This document shows positions 9,374 to 20,835 of a stretch of DNA of 64,000 bases, one piece after another. Made by a program: the position numbers and the translations under genes. Position 1 is the stretch's first letter. Every line of letters starts with the position of its first letter. The notes below the pieces were generated by a model. The model saw nothing but the letters and a program-made list of their open reading frames with translations, made no database searches and was not told the DNA's origin. The DNA comes from Asterella californica (Eukaryota; Streptophyta; Marchantiopsida; Marchantiales; Aytoniaceae): NCBI GenBank assembly GCA_036924285.1, contig JAYKYS010000009.1, positions 6,944,001 to 7,008,000 of the forward strand, written 5' to 3'.

Positions 9374-12300
9374 TGTAGTGACGCAAGATTTCTCCTTTTG
9401 CCCATTTAGTATACAAGATATCGTTCCCATAGAGGATTTGCACAAGTAACGCTGCTCTAAGTTCTAAGATCTGTTCAAACACACAAACACACGGGTTTTG
9501 CCTAGAAATTCCGTCTTCTCACAAAACCACACAAAACTACACGTCTTCCAGACACGCCAAATGGTGCTCTGGAACTAAACAAACAACTACCCACTAAAAT
9601 ATCACACATCTATTCACAGAGAAGCTCGAGAAGACGATCTTCCTGCTTCCAGATTGCTTCTTCCGATCTTCTCGATACCGTCTTCCCGAAGCGATTCTCG
9701 TCTTCTGGGGGTTCATCTCGTCTTCTCACACCTCCAGAAGGCTGTCCTGCTTCGCAGAAGTCGACTAGCAACGATCGTTACACATTATTCTCACACTCAC
9801 ATTCCAACGGGTTAGATCAATCACAGGGTGTATGCCCCCTATAGCCTTCCCAGGCTTCTGCCTACGGAAGTTGTCTTCCTGCAGCACTACAACGACATTC
9901 ACCTTCACGGAAGCTCAATAGAAGTATCGGAAGCTCACTAGAAGAAGATAAGAAGATGGGGAAGATGGGAGAAGATGGGGAAGATGAGAAAAACCAAACA
10001 AGAGAAAACAAGATAAAAAGAGGCAATTAAGATTCCGGCAGGCTTCTAGTCCGGATCCTGACTAACAAGCCATCCCTGCTTGTAATAGTTTGGGGAGGAA
10101 GACAACAAACGTGAGTACTGTTGCACCGTCTTCTACTCGAGGATGTCGTCTTCTGTTGTGGGAAGAAGGCTTCTTTCTTCTTCACTTCGCTGCTCTGACT
10201 GCTCTGTCTTCTAGGATCCCTTACCCAGAAGACCGTTCGTACGTAGATCCCAAGTGCTCTACTGAACGAGTCAAGCTACACTTCCACAACTGTTGACAGT
10301 CACCGCCACTCAAGAAGAACACTTCTCATGCACAATTGGGAGCGAATTCAATGAACCCACCATCCAGAAGACATGGACAAAGCCACTGCACTCAAATCCA
10401 CAATCTATTCCCCGAGAAGAAGTCACAATGGTATTGGGAAGCTCACTCCCTCTACTTCCTGCGTCTACTCCTCGACACACCAGCCTAGCTAACAGGACTG
10501 CACGAGGATGCCGTTCCCTGTTCCTAGACTGTCCACCACTTCTATCTACATCGTCGAACCACTGCTGGTGCGAGTATGCAGACCCCTCTTGTATATTCCA
10601 AGACTATTCGTATGTTTCCCACAACGGGTGTAGTGTGAAGAACTATCTATCTTGTCTCTGCTCTAATGTGTCTCGTCTGCCTGCTCATAGAATCGAAGTG
10701 TATGTTCAGTTACTACAGAATTCTACAGAACTGGCAGAACTGGCAGAGCTCCATTTCCTACTCTACGATCCTACTTAACCATCTGCCTCGAGAGCCAGGG
10801 GAGGCGACCACCAGGGAGAGAGAGAGGCGCTGACAAGAGGTTGTCACCTCACATGCATGCGGTCCCTCTTCCCAATTAGCCCTCCACTGTGTTACTCCTA
10901 CGCTACCTATGCTGCCACATGGGATCCTAACTATTTTTACATGGAAAACTGCCACCCTTAAGATAGCATGTCCGATCCTACTAAATCTGGAAGTGTCGAT
11001 TGAGTTTGTTAACTACTCTGATTGCTCGGTGGCAATCTCTACATGATCTGCTCCTACCGGAGCTACTACCTTGACTTCTGATGGGCTGGGAAGCCCTGCA
11101 CTTACCTCGGGTACCACTGAGGTAGATTCCCTCTCCTCGCTCTTCGCTGGTCCTGCGGTTTCTACGGCTGCGTCTTCCTCGGCTTCGACTTCGGAAGACG
11201 AGTCGAATGATGCGTTTTCGGTCTTCTGAGGCACAGATGCAGTACTAGGGACCATGGCGACCTCATAGGGGTCCGGGGAAGTCTCTTCCTCCACGCGGAA
11301 TACCTGGGAAGACGGCTCGTCTTCCTGTCTTCCAGAAGACATCATGTCTTCCGGGGCGTCTTCTGGAGTCTTCTCGTCTTCCAATGCTGTCACCACCAAG
11401 TGTACAGCGAGATCGAACTCCTCCTTCTCCATTCCGGATCCAGTCGATGGTGCTGGAGCGTGGGAAGATGCGGTTGCAGGTGTCGGAAGTGAGGGAAGAC
11501 CATAAAGTGTCTTCACTCCTTCTATCTGTCTATCCAAGTACATGAACATACTCTCCCGGCATTCCACCAACATCGTTCTGGACTCGCTGTCCCATCCTCT
11601 AGATAAGTAACTTCTTACCCGCGGTGAAGTTGAACTTCTTCCGAAGCGCTTCTATCGACTGTGCCAACATCTTCTGTGCACGGGCCTCTGCTGCTTCCCT
11701 CTGCGTCTTCTCCACTGCAGCTCGCGCTTCTGCGGCTTCTCGCTGCGCCTTCCAAGTGGTCTGCTCTTCTGCGAGGGCAGTGATCTTCTCCCGCACTCGG
11801 AGAACTTCCTGATCGCGCTGCTGTACTCGCGCCTGCAACTCCTGGTTGCTCTTCCGAAGTTGCATCGACTCCTTGGCAGAGGCGGTTGCTTCCGTCTTGT
11901 ACCTGGCTGCAAGCTTCTCTGTGGTGCGGAGACTAGCTTCCAGCGACTCCGTCTTCTGCTGGCTGTCTTCCTGTCCCAGCAAGGTGCGCAGGCCGAACCC
12001 AGGCTGTAAGGGCTTCTCTTGTGCCCTCGCTCTCCTCTCCAGCAACTCCATAGCGGGCTGGATCTCCTTCTGGAAGTAGGCACTGAACTCCTCCAGTCGT
12101 CTTCCTGCGGAAGATAAGTTCATCTCCATCACTCGCTCCATGGTGTCGACTTCGTCTTCCAGAGGCAAGGAAGCCTCTTCCGCTACTACGGCCTTCATCT
12201 TCTGCGCACGAGAAGAAGGTACTCTTCTCATCTTCCGGGGTGTAAGACTCCTCATGGCAGGAGCGGCTCTCTTCTTTGCGCTTCCTCGTATCGCAGCAGG

Positions 12301-15289
12301 AGCGCCCATCCATCCTTCGTCTTCTGGAGTCTTCGAAAGACTCCCAGGTGTTACAAAAGCTGTCTTCTGCTCCGATCGGGTACTCAGCAGCTCTACCTCC
12401 GAGTCCGACTCCGATCCTGAATGAATGAGAGAGATGGGTGTCCTCGGTACACTTCTGGAACCCATCTTCCTCAGTGGCGTGACGTCTTCCGACCCACTAG
12501 ACTCATCTTCCCTCACCAAAAGCGTCTTCTGGTGAGAGCCGGGCCTCAACTGTGGCATCAGAGTGGGATGGGGCGTTGCTGCTGCCTCTCGGTCATCGTC
12601 TTCCGAGGTCTCCTCCTTCACCTCTTGTCGCTCCGTTGGCCCATATACTGCCAGCTGATCTTTCCTAAGATCCCCCATGGCTACATACAAGTAGCACAAG
12701 AAGGGCGTCAAGTGTCCTCCCGCCGGGGTACCCAAGTATGCTAGCTCCATCTGTACATAGTTGTGGATGTACGCACCCTAGTAGATTGGCACTCTGTCAT
12801 CCCACACTGATTCCAGGAACTCCACGTCCTGATCTCCTAAGTACCTTGTCTTCTGCGCTTTCCCCTTGGGAAAGAGATGCAGAAATAACTTCGCCAGGAG
12901 GTGCTTCTTCGGCTCCCGGTAAGATTCTATCTTCCAACCGTTCCTCCCCTGCATGTCTTCCACGAAAAGGCAGGTGGTACTCCCAGGCACATGCCACGAA
13001 CTCACAATCCTAGGCAAGATCTTCTTCTCGTACCAATATCTTCGGTTCTCGGACTCAGGCCTGTGAAACGCCTTACGCCACCAGTCTTACAGTCCAGGAA
13101 GACGGTCTTCCCCGAGCTACTCCTGCCTTCGCAGGTACACGATTACGCGGTGGTAACGCTGCCCACACCTCCTCCAGAAGTCCCTGATCGGCGAGGTTCC
13201 AATCCCACAGGAAGAAGTCGAGACCCAACTCCTTGAGGAAAGGAGTGGCCTCGGCCAATTCTGCCGTTGGTAACACCAAGCCTCGCGGATGCATCGACAT
13301 ACCTGGAAGATCTGTTGCACTAAACCACAAGCACCTACTATGAGCTGAAGGCTCAATTCTTCCCGAGTGCCCATAGTCTAGCTTCTACTTCTCAGAAGAC
13401 GAAACTAGTCTTCCAGAAGACAGCTACTCCGTCTTCCGGGATTCTAATAGTACTTCCTAGATAGCTCTCGTCTTCCGAGCTATATCTAAACAATCCTATC
13501 TAAGCAAGGCCTCGCATGGATTACCAAGAAGACAACCCACCTTGCATTACATCCTACTTCCTATCAGAAGATACAAGATATGCGAGAAGTAGAGTATGAG
13601 AAAGGTTCAGAAGAAGGTTGCGGGCTCCTGCGGTGACAGTGACCTCTGGGAAGACACTCGGGACAGCTTCCGATTCAAATGTCTTTCTCGGAAGACTTCC
13701 CGAAGTCAGACTTCCCTTCACTGGTCTCACCTGTCTTCGTCTTCCTACACGCAATCTATCCTCACAACAGACTCAAGACATTTGCACTCTGTTCTTCTGA
13801 CTTCTCACCTCTCATACGCACTCAGAAGAAGCTTGCTGCATGATGGGAAGAGATGACCCTTGACCATTCTCTCCAGATTCTGCCAGCAAGACTTCTCACA
13901 ACTCTCTTCTAAGTTCAGGAAGAAGAAGGAACGGCTGCTATGGATCGGACAGAAGAGACCCGAATGGACCCTCGCGTCTTCTCGCTCATTTTGCCAGCCT
14001 TCCAGTCTTCTAGTCTCTCTAGGAAGATGGGGAGTCGAGAAGCTTGGAAGACCGGGAGGCACAGGCCTAGTTCCCGACTTCCAACTTCTCGAAATAACAC
14101 AACAACTCACCACTCCACTCAGGATTCGTACCAAGCCTTTCTAAACACAAAAGCAAAGCAAATCCACTCTTGATACGAATTGTGTTCAGTCGACTTCCGA
14201 AGACAGTCAAGTTTAAGAAGCGTCTTCCGAAGATGTTCCCATCTTCCGAATCGTCTTCTGTTCTAAGTTTCGGGGGTAGAGAGGTAGTAGGGTAGGGAAA
14301 TTGATAGTTGGGTTCTCCAATTTGAAGACTAGGGGTAGGGAAGCTCGAATTGAGCTCGGGAAGAAGCAAGGAGATGTCTTGACAGAAATTGGGCAGCGCT
14401 TCCGCGCCCAATGTCTCAAATAGAAAGAATGGGGGGTGGGGATAATCGATCAGGCTGTCTGCACACAATCAAGGAAGCGCGGGGAGTACCAGACAATGGC
14501 GAGAAGAAGTGGGAAGAGGAAAGAACAGAGGAAAGAACCTCTACAGTCTTCTTCGGTTCCCCGAGTTACCTTCGACCTCCGCGCGCTTCTGGCTCTTGTC
14601 CTAGCTTCCAATGCGACTCCTCTCGACTGCGTCTGCTGTCAATTTCGGTCCACACCTTGATTCCACCTTCGCTTCTACTTGCCACTCTCCACTGTCAACT
14701 TCTCGGAAGCTCCACAGAAACGCCTTCGCTTTCTCTGTTGTTTGTGCTCCCGCAATTCGATCTCATTCTTCGCCTAGCTGCCAACTTACTCTCTCCTGCC
14801 TCGATGTCTTACTCGATTCCTCTCTCAATGCTAGCTCACGAAGCTCACTCTCTCAATCGATCTTCTTCAAGCGCTGTGCTGCGGGAAGTTGGAAGGTGCC
14901 TAATGTGTTTCCTCACGCATCTTCCCCGCATATTAGGGGTTCTCGACCTTGGGTGTCTTCCTGACCTACCTACCTATTCGGTGCGCCTCAGTAGGTACAC
15001 CTACTGTCTTACCCGAAAACTCGTGGTTGGTCCTTCGCGGTCGCTGTCTTCCGCCGTCTTCTCATCTTCTGCCGTCTTCTCGTCTTCTGAAGACGCAACA
15101 GAGAAGACGATCTTCCGAAGACGGTCGTCTTCTGAAGAAGTCAACTTCTTATTACAAACAGCTCTTAAGATCATCTTCCTGTTAAGGAAGACGTAACCTT
15201 AAGTAACAACGCTTCTTCAGTTATACAAACAAGTCATTATTCTTAAAAATTTCAAAAATTTGTGCATCCTGTAATTTGTGGGCACCACA
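9374..15289 (-). mobile_element. Giant solo LTR, family 1 (5916 bp)
   Basis: Read on the minus strand it begins TGTGGTGCCC (15289) and ends CACTACA (9374), flanked by CCTGT on both sides. The TG...CA ends with a 5 bp duplication are typical of LTR retroelement integration. There is no internal pair of direct repeats, PBS or pol, so it is best explained as a solo LTR left by LTR-LTR recombination. It matches the host LTR segments along its whole length in inverted orientation, including the 3' part (10060-11000 against 17335-16420). The solo state shows that the whole 5.9 kb, including its ORF, belongs to the LTR. Confidence 0.8.
11013..13330 (-). pseudogene. LTR-encoded accessory protein with coiled coil (family 1, solo-LTR copy)
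   Basis: Four pieces make up one ancestral protein. 13330-13073 holds an N-terminal domain (FLKELGLDFFLWDWNLADQG). 13017-12778 continues it (GRNGWKIESYREPKK, YLGDQDVEFLESVWDD) and ends at a TAG. 12750-11599 (383 codons, same frame) holds YLGTPAGGHLTPFLCYLYVA, a polar linker, a basic patch (TPRKMRRVPSSRAQKMK) and a long coiled coil rich in E/A/R/Q. 11573-11013, in another frame, adds an acidic Ser/Glu-rich tail. One stop and two or more shifts inactivate it. Function unknown. The N-terminal domain aligns in order with the family-2 LTR protein at 32424-30657. Confidence 0.62.
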
Positions 15290-15294
15290 CCTGT
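15290..15294. repeat. Target-site duplication CCTGT (right)
   Basis: Partner of 9369-9373. Confidence 0.85.
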
Positions 15295-16393
15295 CTTCCG
15301 TAGGAAGAAGACTGGAGGAGTTCAGTGCCTTCTTCCACTCAGAGATCCAGTCAGCTATGGAATTGATCGAGAAGAGAGCGAAGGCTCAAGAGAAGCCACT
15401 ACAGCTTGGATTCGGTCTGCGCATCCCGATGCAGCAAGAAGAAGGCCAGAAGACGGTAGAAGCGCTGGAAGTCAACCTCCGCACCATGGAGAAGCTCGCA
15501 GCGAAATACAAGGCGGAAGCAGCCGCTTCTGCCAAGGAGTTAGCGCAGCTGAAGAAGAGCAACCAGGAGTTGCAGGCGCGTTTACTGCAGCGTGACCAAG
15601 AGGTTCTGCGAGTGCGGGGTAAGATCACCGCCCTTACAGAGGAGAAGACGACATGGAAGACACTGCAAGAAGCCACAGAAGCGCAGATTGCAACCGAGAA
15701 GACGCAGCAGGAAGCAGCGGAAGCTCGTGCGCAGGTGATGCTAGCTCAGTCGGTGGAAGCGCTTCGGAAGAAGTTTAACTTCACCGCGGGTAGGAAGCTT
15801 CTTACCTTAGCTAGAGAATGGGACGACGAGTCAAGAGCGATGTTGGTAGAGTGCAAGGAGAGCATGTTCAGGTATTTGGATCGGCAGATAGAAGGAGTGA
15901 AGACACTCTATGGTCTTCTCTTGATTCTGCCACCCGTAACTGCATCTTCCCAAGCCCCAGCACCATCGACCGGATCAGACTTGGAGAAGGAGGAGTTCGA
16001 TCTCGCTGTCCACTTGGTAGTGACAGCGTTGGAAGCCGAGAAGATCCCGTAAGAACCCCGAAAGACAAGATGTCTTCTGGAAGACAGGAAGAAGAGCTAT
16101 CTTCCCTGGTATCCCGAGTGGAGGAAACGTCTTTCTCGGACCTCTATGAGGTCACCATGGCTCCCAGTGTCGAACTAGTGCCTCAGAAGAGCGAGGAAGC
16201 ACAAGTCGACCCAGCTTCCTAGAAGACGCTTCTGTCTTCCGAAGCTGCAGAACCAGAGCCAGCGACGAATGTTGAGGAGGAAGCCACCTCAGTGACACCC
16301 GAGGTAATTGCAGGGCTTCCCAGCTTATCAGAAGCCGAGTTAGTAGTTCAGGTAAGAGTAGATCCAATGGAGATTGCATCCGAGCAATTAGAG
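15295..16393 (+). pseudogene. LTR-encoded accessory ORF, coiled-coil half (family 1)
   Basis: This is the continuation of the ORF interrupted at 9366. The stretch 15300-16052 encodes GRRLEEFSAFFHSEIQSAMEL, then a long E/A/K/Q-rich coiled coil, FNFTAGRKLLTLAREW, and the conserved MFRYLDRQIEGVKTLYGL. A shift near 16045 leads into the acidic tail in another frame (readable as MSSGRQEEELSSLVSRVEE) ending about 16393. It matches the minus-strand copy at 12110-11013. Confidence 0.58.
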
Positions 16394-17330
16394 TAGGTAG
16401 CAAAGCGCAGAAGACAAGTTGACTTGTCCAAACTTAGTAGGAACCGAACATGTTATCTTAGGAGGTGGCAGTTTAGTGTAATATTAGATAGGTGACCATG
16501 TGGCAGAGTAGGCAGCGCAGAAGTAGTAAGGTGGATGGCTAATTAGGAAGAGGAACCGCTTGCATGTGGGGTGGCAACCTTCTGACAACGCCCATCTCTC
16601 CCTGATTGTAGTCGAGGATTGGAGGGGATTCCCTCTGCGCCTCAAGACAGACGCATAAGTAGGATCGAAGAGTAGGATTTCGGACACATTAGACACATTA
16701 TACCCACTTGAGAGGCGCACTAAGTACATTAGTAATTGTTGTATACTGCGCGCACACACTACACCCGATGTTAGAGACATACGAATAGATTGAGATTACA
16801 CCGGAGGGGTCTCCATGCTCGTTGCCAGTAGTGGTTCGAAGATGTAGATGGAGGTAGTGGACAGTTTAGGAGCAGGGAACGGCATCCTCGTGTAGTCCTG
16901 CTGGCTAAACTGATGTGTCGAGGAGTAGGAGCAGAAAGTAGAGGGAGTGAGCTTCCCAACACCAATGTGCTTTCTTCTCGGGGAATGGATTGCTGGTTTG
17001 AGTGCAGAAGCTTTGTCTGTGTCTTCCGGGTGAGGGATTTTGCTTGAATACACTCCCGATTGTGCAAGGGAAGCATTCTTCTTGAGTGGCGGTGACTGTC
17101 AGCAGTTGTGCAGATTCGCAGCTGGGCTCGTCCGGTGGAGCACTTCGGATCCATGTACGGACGGTCTTATGGGTAAGGGATCCCAGAAGACAGAGTAGTC
17201 GGAGCAGCGAGAGAAGAAGAAAGAAGCCTTCTTCCCACAACAAAAGACGACATCCTCAAGTAGAAGACTGTGTAACTGTACGCACGTTTGTTGTCTTCCT
17301 CCTCAAACTATTACAAGCAGGCATGGCTTG

Positions 17331-17335
17331 TTAGT
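17331..17335. repeat. Target-site duplication TTAGT (left)
   Basis: It is repeated at 33036-33040. Joining 17335 to 33041 reproduces the uninterrupted sequence of the solo LTR at 10040-10075 (minus strand), which acts as an empty-site control. Confidence 0.88.
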
Positions 17336-18860
17336 TGTGAAGCCTTGGATTTCCACTTTGCTAAGAAATTTTTTGTTTTTGATAAGTAAAACTATAGAAT
17401 AGTTAGTATAGATGATAGATAAGATAGATTCAGTGTAGAATAAGATTTCTATGCCGCAGAATGACGCTGAGTAGAAATACAGAAGTTATGACAAATATAT
17501 CTTTGAGGAGATAACTTGGTTGTATTCTACGGACGAAGAGCTTTCTAGGGATACCTCATTTGCTAAGAATGGACATCGGACGACGAAGTTATGGCCTTGG
17601 AAAGAAGAACTAAATGAGACAGGAGTTAGCACAACTTCGCGCTCGAGAATCAAGAAGGACTTCGCACGTGAGGAGAAGAGAGGAAAAGCTAAATGTAGGA
17701 TCAAAAAGCATTTCACTTTACTATTTCCAATCACGAGTTTACTGTAGTGCTCCGCATTTATCGATCGGAAAAGAGTGGACGAAGACTGTCTTCGGCGAAG
17801 GACTTTTGTTAGATTTTGTTCGGTGAGGTGTCGATAACTACCTTCGGCGGAGTCTGAAATCTGAGGTCTGTGGCGGTTCAGTGGCGAAGTCCGAAGTCGG
17901 CATTTTCACGATTAGGTATCAACTTCGAAGAAGAAGATTGACGGGACTTCGTATCTTCAGCGAAGATGAGAGGAATGCAGACACCGAAGCGTCCGAAGTT
18001 GAAGACTATAGCGACGAAGTGGCCAGACTTCAGTCCGTATCGAGAACGACTCGAGGAGATGGGAATGGCGTTCTTGCTGGAGAACTGGGGTGTAATATCT
18101 TCGGATCTGTTACAGGAGATACTCATTTGTAAGGGACATCCCTCTGACGATCTTCGGGCAAGATCGAGCAACTGGACTCTTAATCACTGGAACTTCGCCC
18201 TAAGAATCGATGACTCAGGAGTACCAGGTGACTTGATGTACGATAGTAGCTGTAAGCCGACTTCGGACGAAGTGACGAAGTATGGCGACTTGTTCTCGAA
18301 GTCGTCGGTGAGATCGAATGGATTCAAAGTATACACCTACATCGACCCTTTCAAGAAGGATGTCACGATCGTCCTCAACACCATCTTCAAACCACAACGT
18401 ACTTCTTATCTAGCCAATTGGCAGATTAACTTCATCGAACAGATCTTCGGAGACAAGAAGATGTATTGGGCGAAGATCTTCCACGACCAGGTGCAGAAGC
18501 TGTTCAATACTTTTGACGAAGGTGGGTCGACATACTTTGCAGCCTTCGCAGTATTCTTCTACCGAGGAATGAGGTTACTATCTCTAGAAGAAGAGGAGAA
18601 GTTCGACAGAAGAACGATCTCGGAAGATGAGCGTGTAATGGAAGCAACCCCTCAGAGAGAAGAAGAAGTGACGACCCCAGTGACTTCGGCGGGACCTAGT
18701 ACTCGGACGAAGAGGAAGATTGAGGAACTTACACCAGGGGGTGCGACTTCAAGAAGAAAGAAGAAAGCAAGGAGAACGACGATAACGACTTTGGACGAAG
18801 GAGTCGATGACGCTCAATCACCAGAGAAGTCGTCTTCAGTGGAGATTCAGATTCAGATTC
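17336..18860 (+). mobile_element. Family-2 LTR fragment, plus orientation (left inverted terminus)
   Basis: It begins TGTGAAGCCTTGGATTTCC and matches the minus strand from 33035 down to about 31560. It ends in the LTR-encoded ORF near the words GAGATTCAGATTCAG. Confidence 0.82.
17966..18860 (+). pseudogene. LTR-encoded accessory ORF, N-terminal domain and linker (family 2)
   Basis: ATG at 17966 opens a frame with the N-terminal globular domain intact. It contains ERLEEMGMAFLLENWGVISS, SNWTLNHWNFALRI, KVYTYIDPFKKDVTIVLNTI and INFIEQIFGDKKMYWAKIFH. The basic cluster SRRKKKARR, likely nuclear targeting, is in the linker. After SPEKSSSVEI (about 18846) the frame runs into inverted LTR sequence, so the coiled-coil half is missing. 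This copy keeps the frame where the 32424-30657 copy has a 1-nt insertion, which helps define the ancestral protein. An upstream frame (MAKSEVG, 17881) suggests the protein may have begun earlier. Confidence 0.6.
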
Positions 18861-18862
18861 TC

Positions 18863-19489
18863 CTATTCTACACTGATCTTCGTCCAATACGCCTTCTTGT
18901 CTCCGAAGATCTGTTCGATGAAGTTAATCTGCCAATTGGCCAGATAAGAAGTACGTTGTGGTTTGAAGATGGTGTTGAGGGCGATCGTGACATCCCTCTT
19001 GAAAGGATCGATGTAGGTGTGTACTTTGAATCCATTCGATCTCACCGGTGACTTCGAGAACAGATCGTTATACTTCGTCACTTCGTCCGAAGTCGGCTTA
19101 CAGCTACTATCGTACATCAAGTCACCTCGTACTCATGAGTCATCGATTCCTAGGGCGAAGTTCCAGTGATTAAGAGTCCAGTTGCTCGGTCTTGCCCGAA
19201 GATCGTCAGGAGGATGTCCCTTACAAATAAGTATCTCCTGTAACAGATCCAAAGATATTACACCCCAGTTCTCCAGCAAGAACGTCATTCCCATCTCCTC
19301 GAGTCATTCTCGATACGGACTGAAGTCTGGCCACTTCGTCGCTATAGTCTTCAACTTCAGACGCTTCACCGTCTGCATTCCTCTCATCTTCGCTGAAGAT
19401 ACGAAGTCCCGTCGATCTTCTGCGTTTACGACACTTCTTCTTCGAAGTTGATACCTAATCGTGAAAACGCCGACTTCGGACTTCGCCAC
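18863..19489 (-). pseudogene. LTR-encoded ORF fragment, inverted copy (family 2)
   Basis: Minus-strand pieces 19489-19304 (AKSEVGVFTIRYQLRRR, continuing into MRGMQTVKRLKLK) and 19120-18863 (MYDSSCKPTSDEVTKYNDLF, INFIEQIFGDKKAYW) repeat the N-terminal half of the same protein. There are stops between and within the pieces. The uninterrupted run from AKSEVG into MRGMQ shows that the ancestral frame extended upstream of MRGMQ. Confidence 0.55.
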
Positions 19490-19820
19490 TGAACCGCCAC
19501 GGACCTCAGATTTCAGACTTCGCCGAAGATAGTTATCGACATCTCACCGAACAAAACCTAACAGAAGCCCTTCGCCGAAGACAGTCTTCGTCCACTCTCT
19601 TCCGATCGATAAATGCGGAGCACTACAGTAAACTCGTGATTGGAAATAGTAACGTGAAATGCTTTTTGATCCTACTTATAGCTTTTCCTCTCTTCTCCTC
19701 ACGTGCGAAGTCCTTCTTGATTCTCGAGCGCGAAGTTGTGCTAACTCCTGTCTCATTTTAGTTCTTCTTTCCAAGGCCATAACTTCGTCGTCCGATGTCC
19801 ATTCTTAGCAAATGAGGTAT
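18875..19820 (-). mobile_element. Family-2 LTR fragment, minus orientation
   Basis: It matches LTR offset about 216 to 1150 (compare 17551-18480 on the plus strand). It is joined at 19820/19821 directly to the RT sequence after NAPATF. With 17336-18860 it forms a long foldback. Confidence 0.75.
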
Positions 19821-20803
19821 GAATGTCGCAGGAGCATTACATAAACCAAAGGGCATCTTATGATAAGCAAAAGTACCCCAGTCAGTGGTAAAAGTAGTCT
19901 TGTCTTTATCTTCTTCTTTGTGGATACCTGATTATACCCTGAAAATCCATCGAGAAAACTATAGCACTCATGACCAACTACCCTATCTAGAATAGAATCA
20001 GTAAAAGGTAAGGGGTGATGGTCTTTCCTAGTTGCTGCATTCAGTTTTCGAAAATCTTGACATACTCTTATTTTACCAGTTTTCTTCTTAGGTACTATCA
20101 CTATAGGTGATATCCATTCACTGCTAAGGAGAGGAAAAATAATACCAGCACTCAAGTACTTGTCAATTTCATCCTTGACTAAAAGAGAGTACTTTGGGTT
20201 CAGTCTATACTGTCTTTGTCTCACAGGTACAGAGTTTTCCAATAAGTCAATTCGATGTTGACCCCACTTCGCAGGAATACCCTTCATGTCTTCTATCTTC
20301 CAGGCGAAGACATCATGGTAGTAAGTTAACATGTCGTGGTACGCCTCCAATTCTGCTCCCTGTAACTTCGCTGTGATCTTCAAGACCTTCCCTTCTTCAA
20401 GGACCAAATCCACTGTTGCTGACTTCAATACCATTCCTTCGGTGTGGCTTACCTCTGAGCTTCTCTGTCTCAACTGTGATTGCTATTCTTCCTCAGGCCC
20501 TTCGCACTCTTCTTCTTCTTCTATCTCATAGCATTGCAAATAGTTCACAACTATGTAGGGTCCTGATCTTTCATTCTCCGAACTAGCTCTCGAAGATGAA
20601 GAGTCTTCGTCCGAAGTGTACCCTGAATCAGTCGAAGATGTTTCGCCTTGGTATGACACCTTCTTCCAACTTACAGAGACACCTTTATCCGTGGGTTTCA
20701 TCGGGTCATTAAAAGATAACTTCTGCTTATACCAGTCAGTGATTACCTTAGCACCATATAGCCAAGGTCTGCCTATAAGCACTCCGTAGTCAGACTTAAC
20801 CAA
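19821..20803 (-). pseudogene. Family-2 pol: protease-RT linker and truncated reverse transcriptase
   Basis: 20803-20483 (DYGVLIGRPWLYGAK) is the end of the retropepsin-like region and linker. 20473-19821 holds the RT fingers (HDVFAWKIEDMKGI, RVCQDFRKLNAATRKDHHPL) and palm motif A (ECYSFLDGFSGYNQV). A shift follows, and after MPFGLCNAPATF the sequence breaks into LTR, so the YxDD active site, RNase H and integrase are absent. The catalytically essential second half of RT is therefore missing. Confidence 0.85.
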
Positions 20804-20835
20804 TGGTCTCAGTACTATGTAAGTAAGTTTGAAGA

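Larger units (their letters stand above)
15290..17335 (+). mobile_element. Giant family-1 LTR, segment 2 of 3
   Basis: It resumes the LTR broken at 9373. It matches the minus strand of the nested solo LTR from about 12115 down to 10065. It is cut again at 17335 by the family-2 element, and the last 658 bp are at 33041-33698. Confidence 0.8.

Noticed and set aside
14411..15196. 261-codon plus-strand frame inside the solo LTR
   Set aside because: It lies in the non-coding start of the LTR on the opposite strand to the accessory ORF. The composition is low-complexity Ser/Leu/Arg from CTTC/TCTT words, and the homologous stretch at 6500-7100 does not keep the frame.
9374..15289. CACTA-type DNA transposon (end CACTACA)
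   Set aside because: The element starts TGTGGTG and ends CACTACA on its own strand, the wrong polarity for CACTA ends. It has a 5-bp rather than 3-bp duplication and no transposase; TG...CA with a 5-bp duplication fits an LTR.
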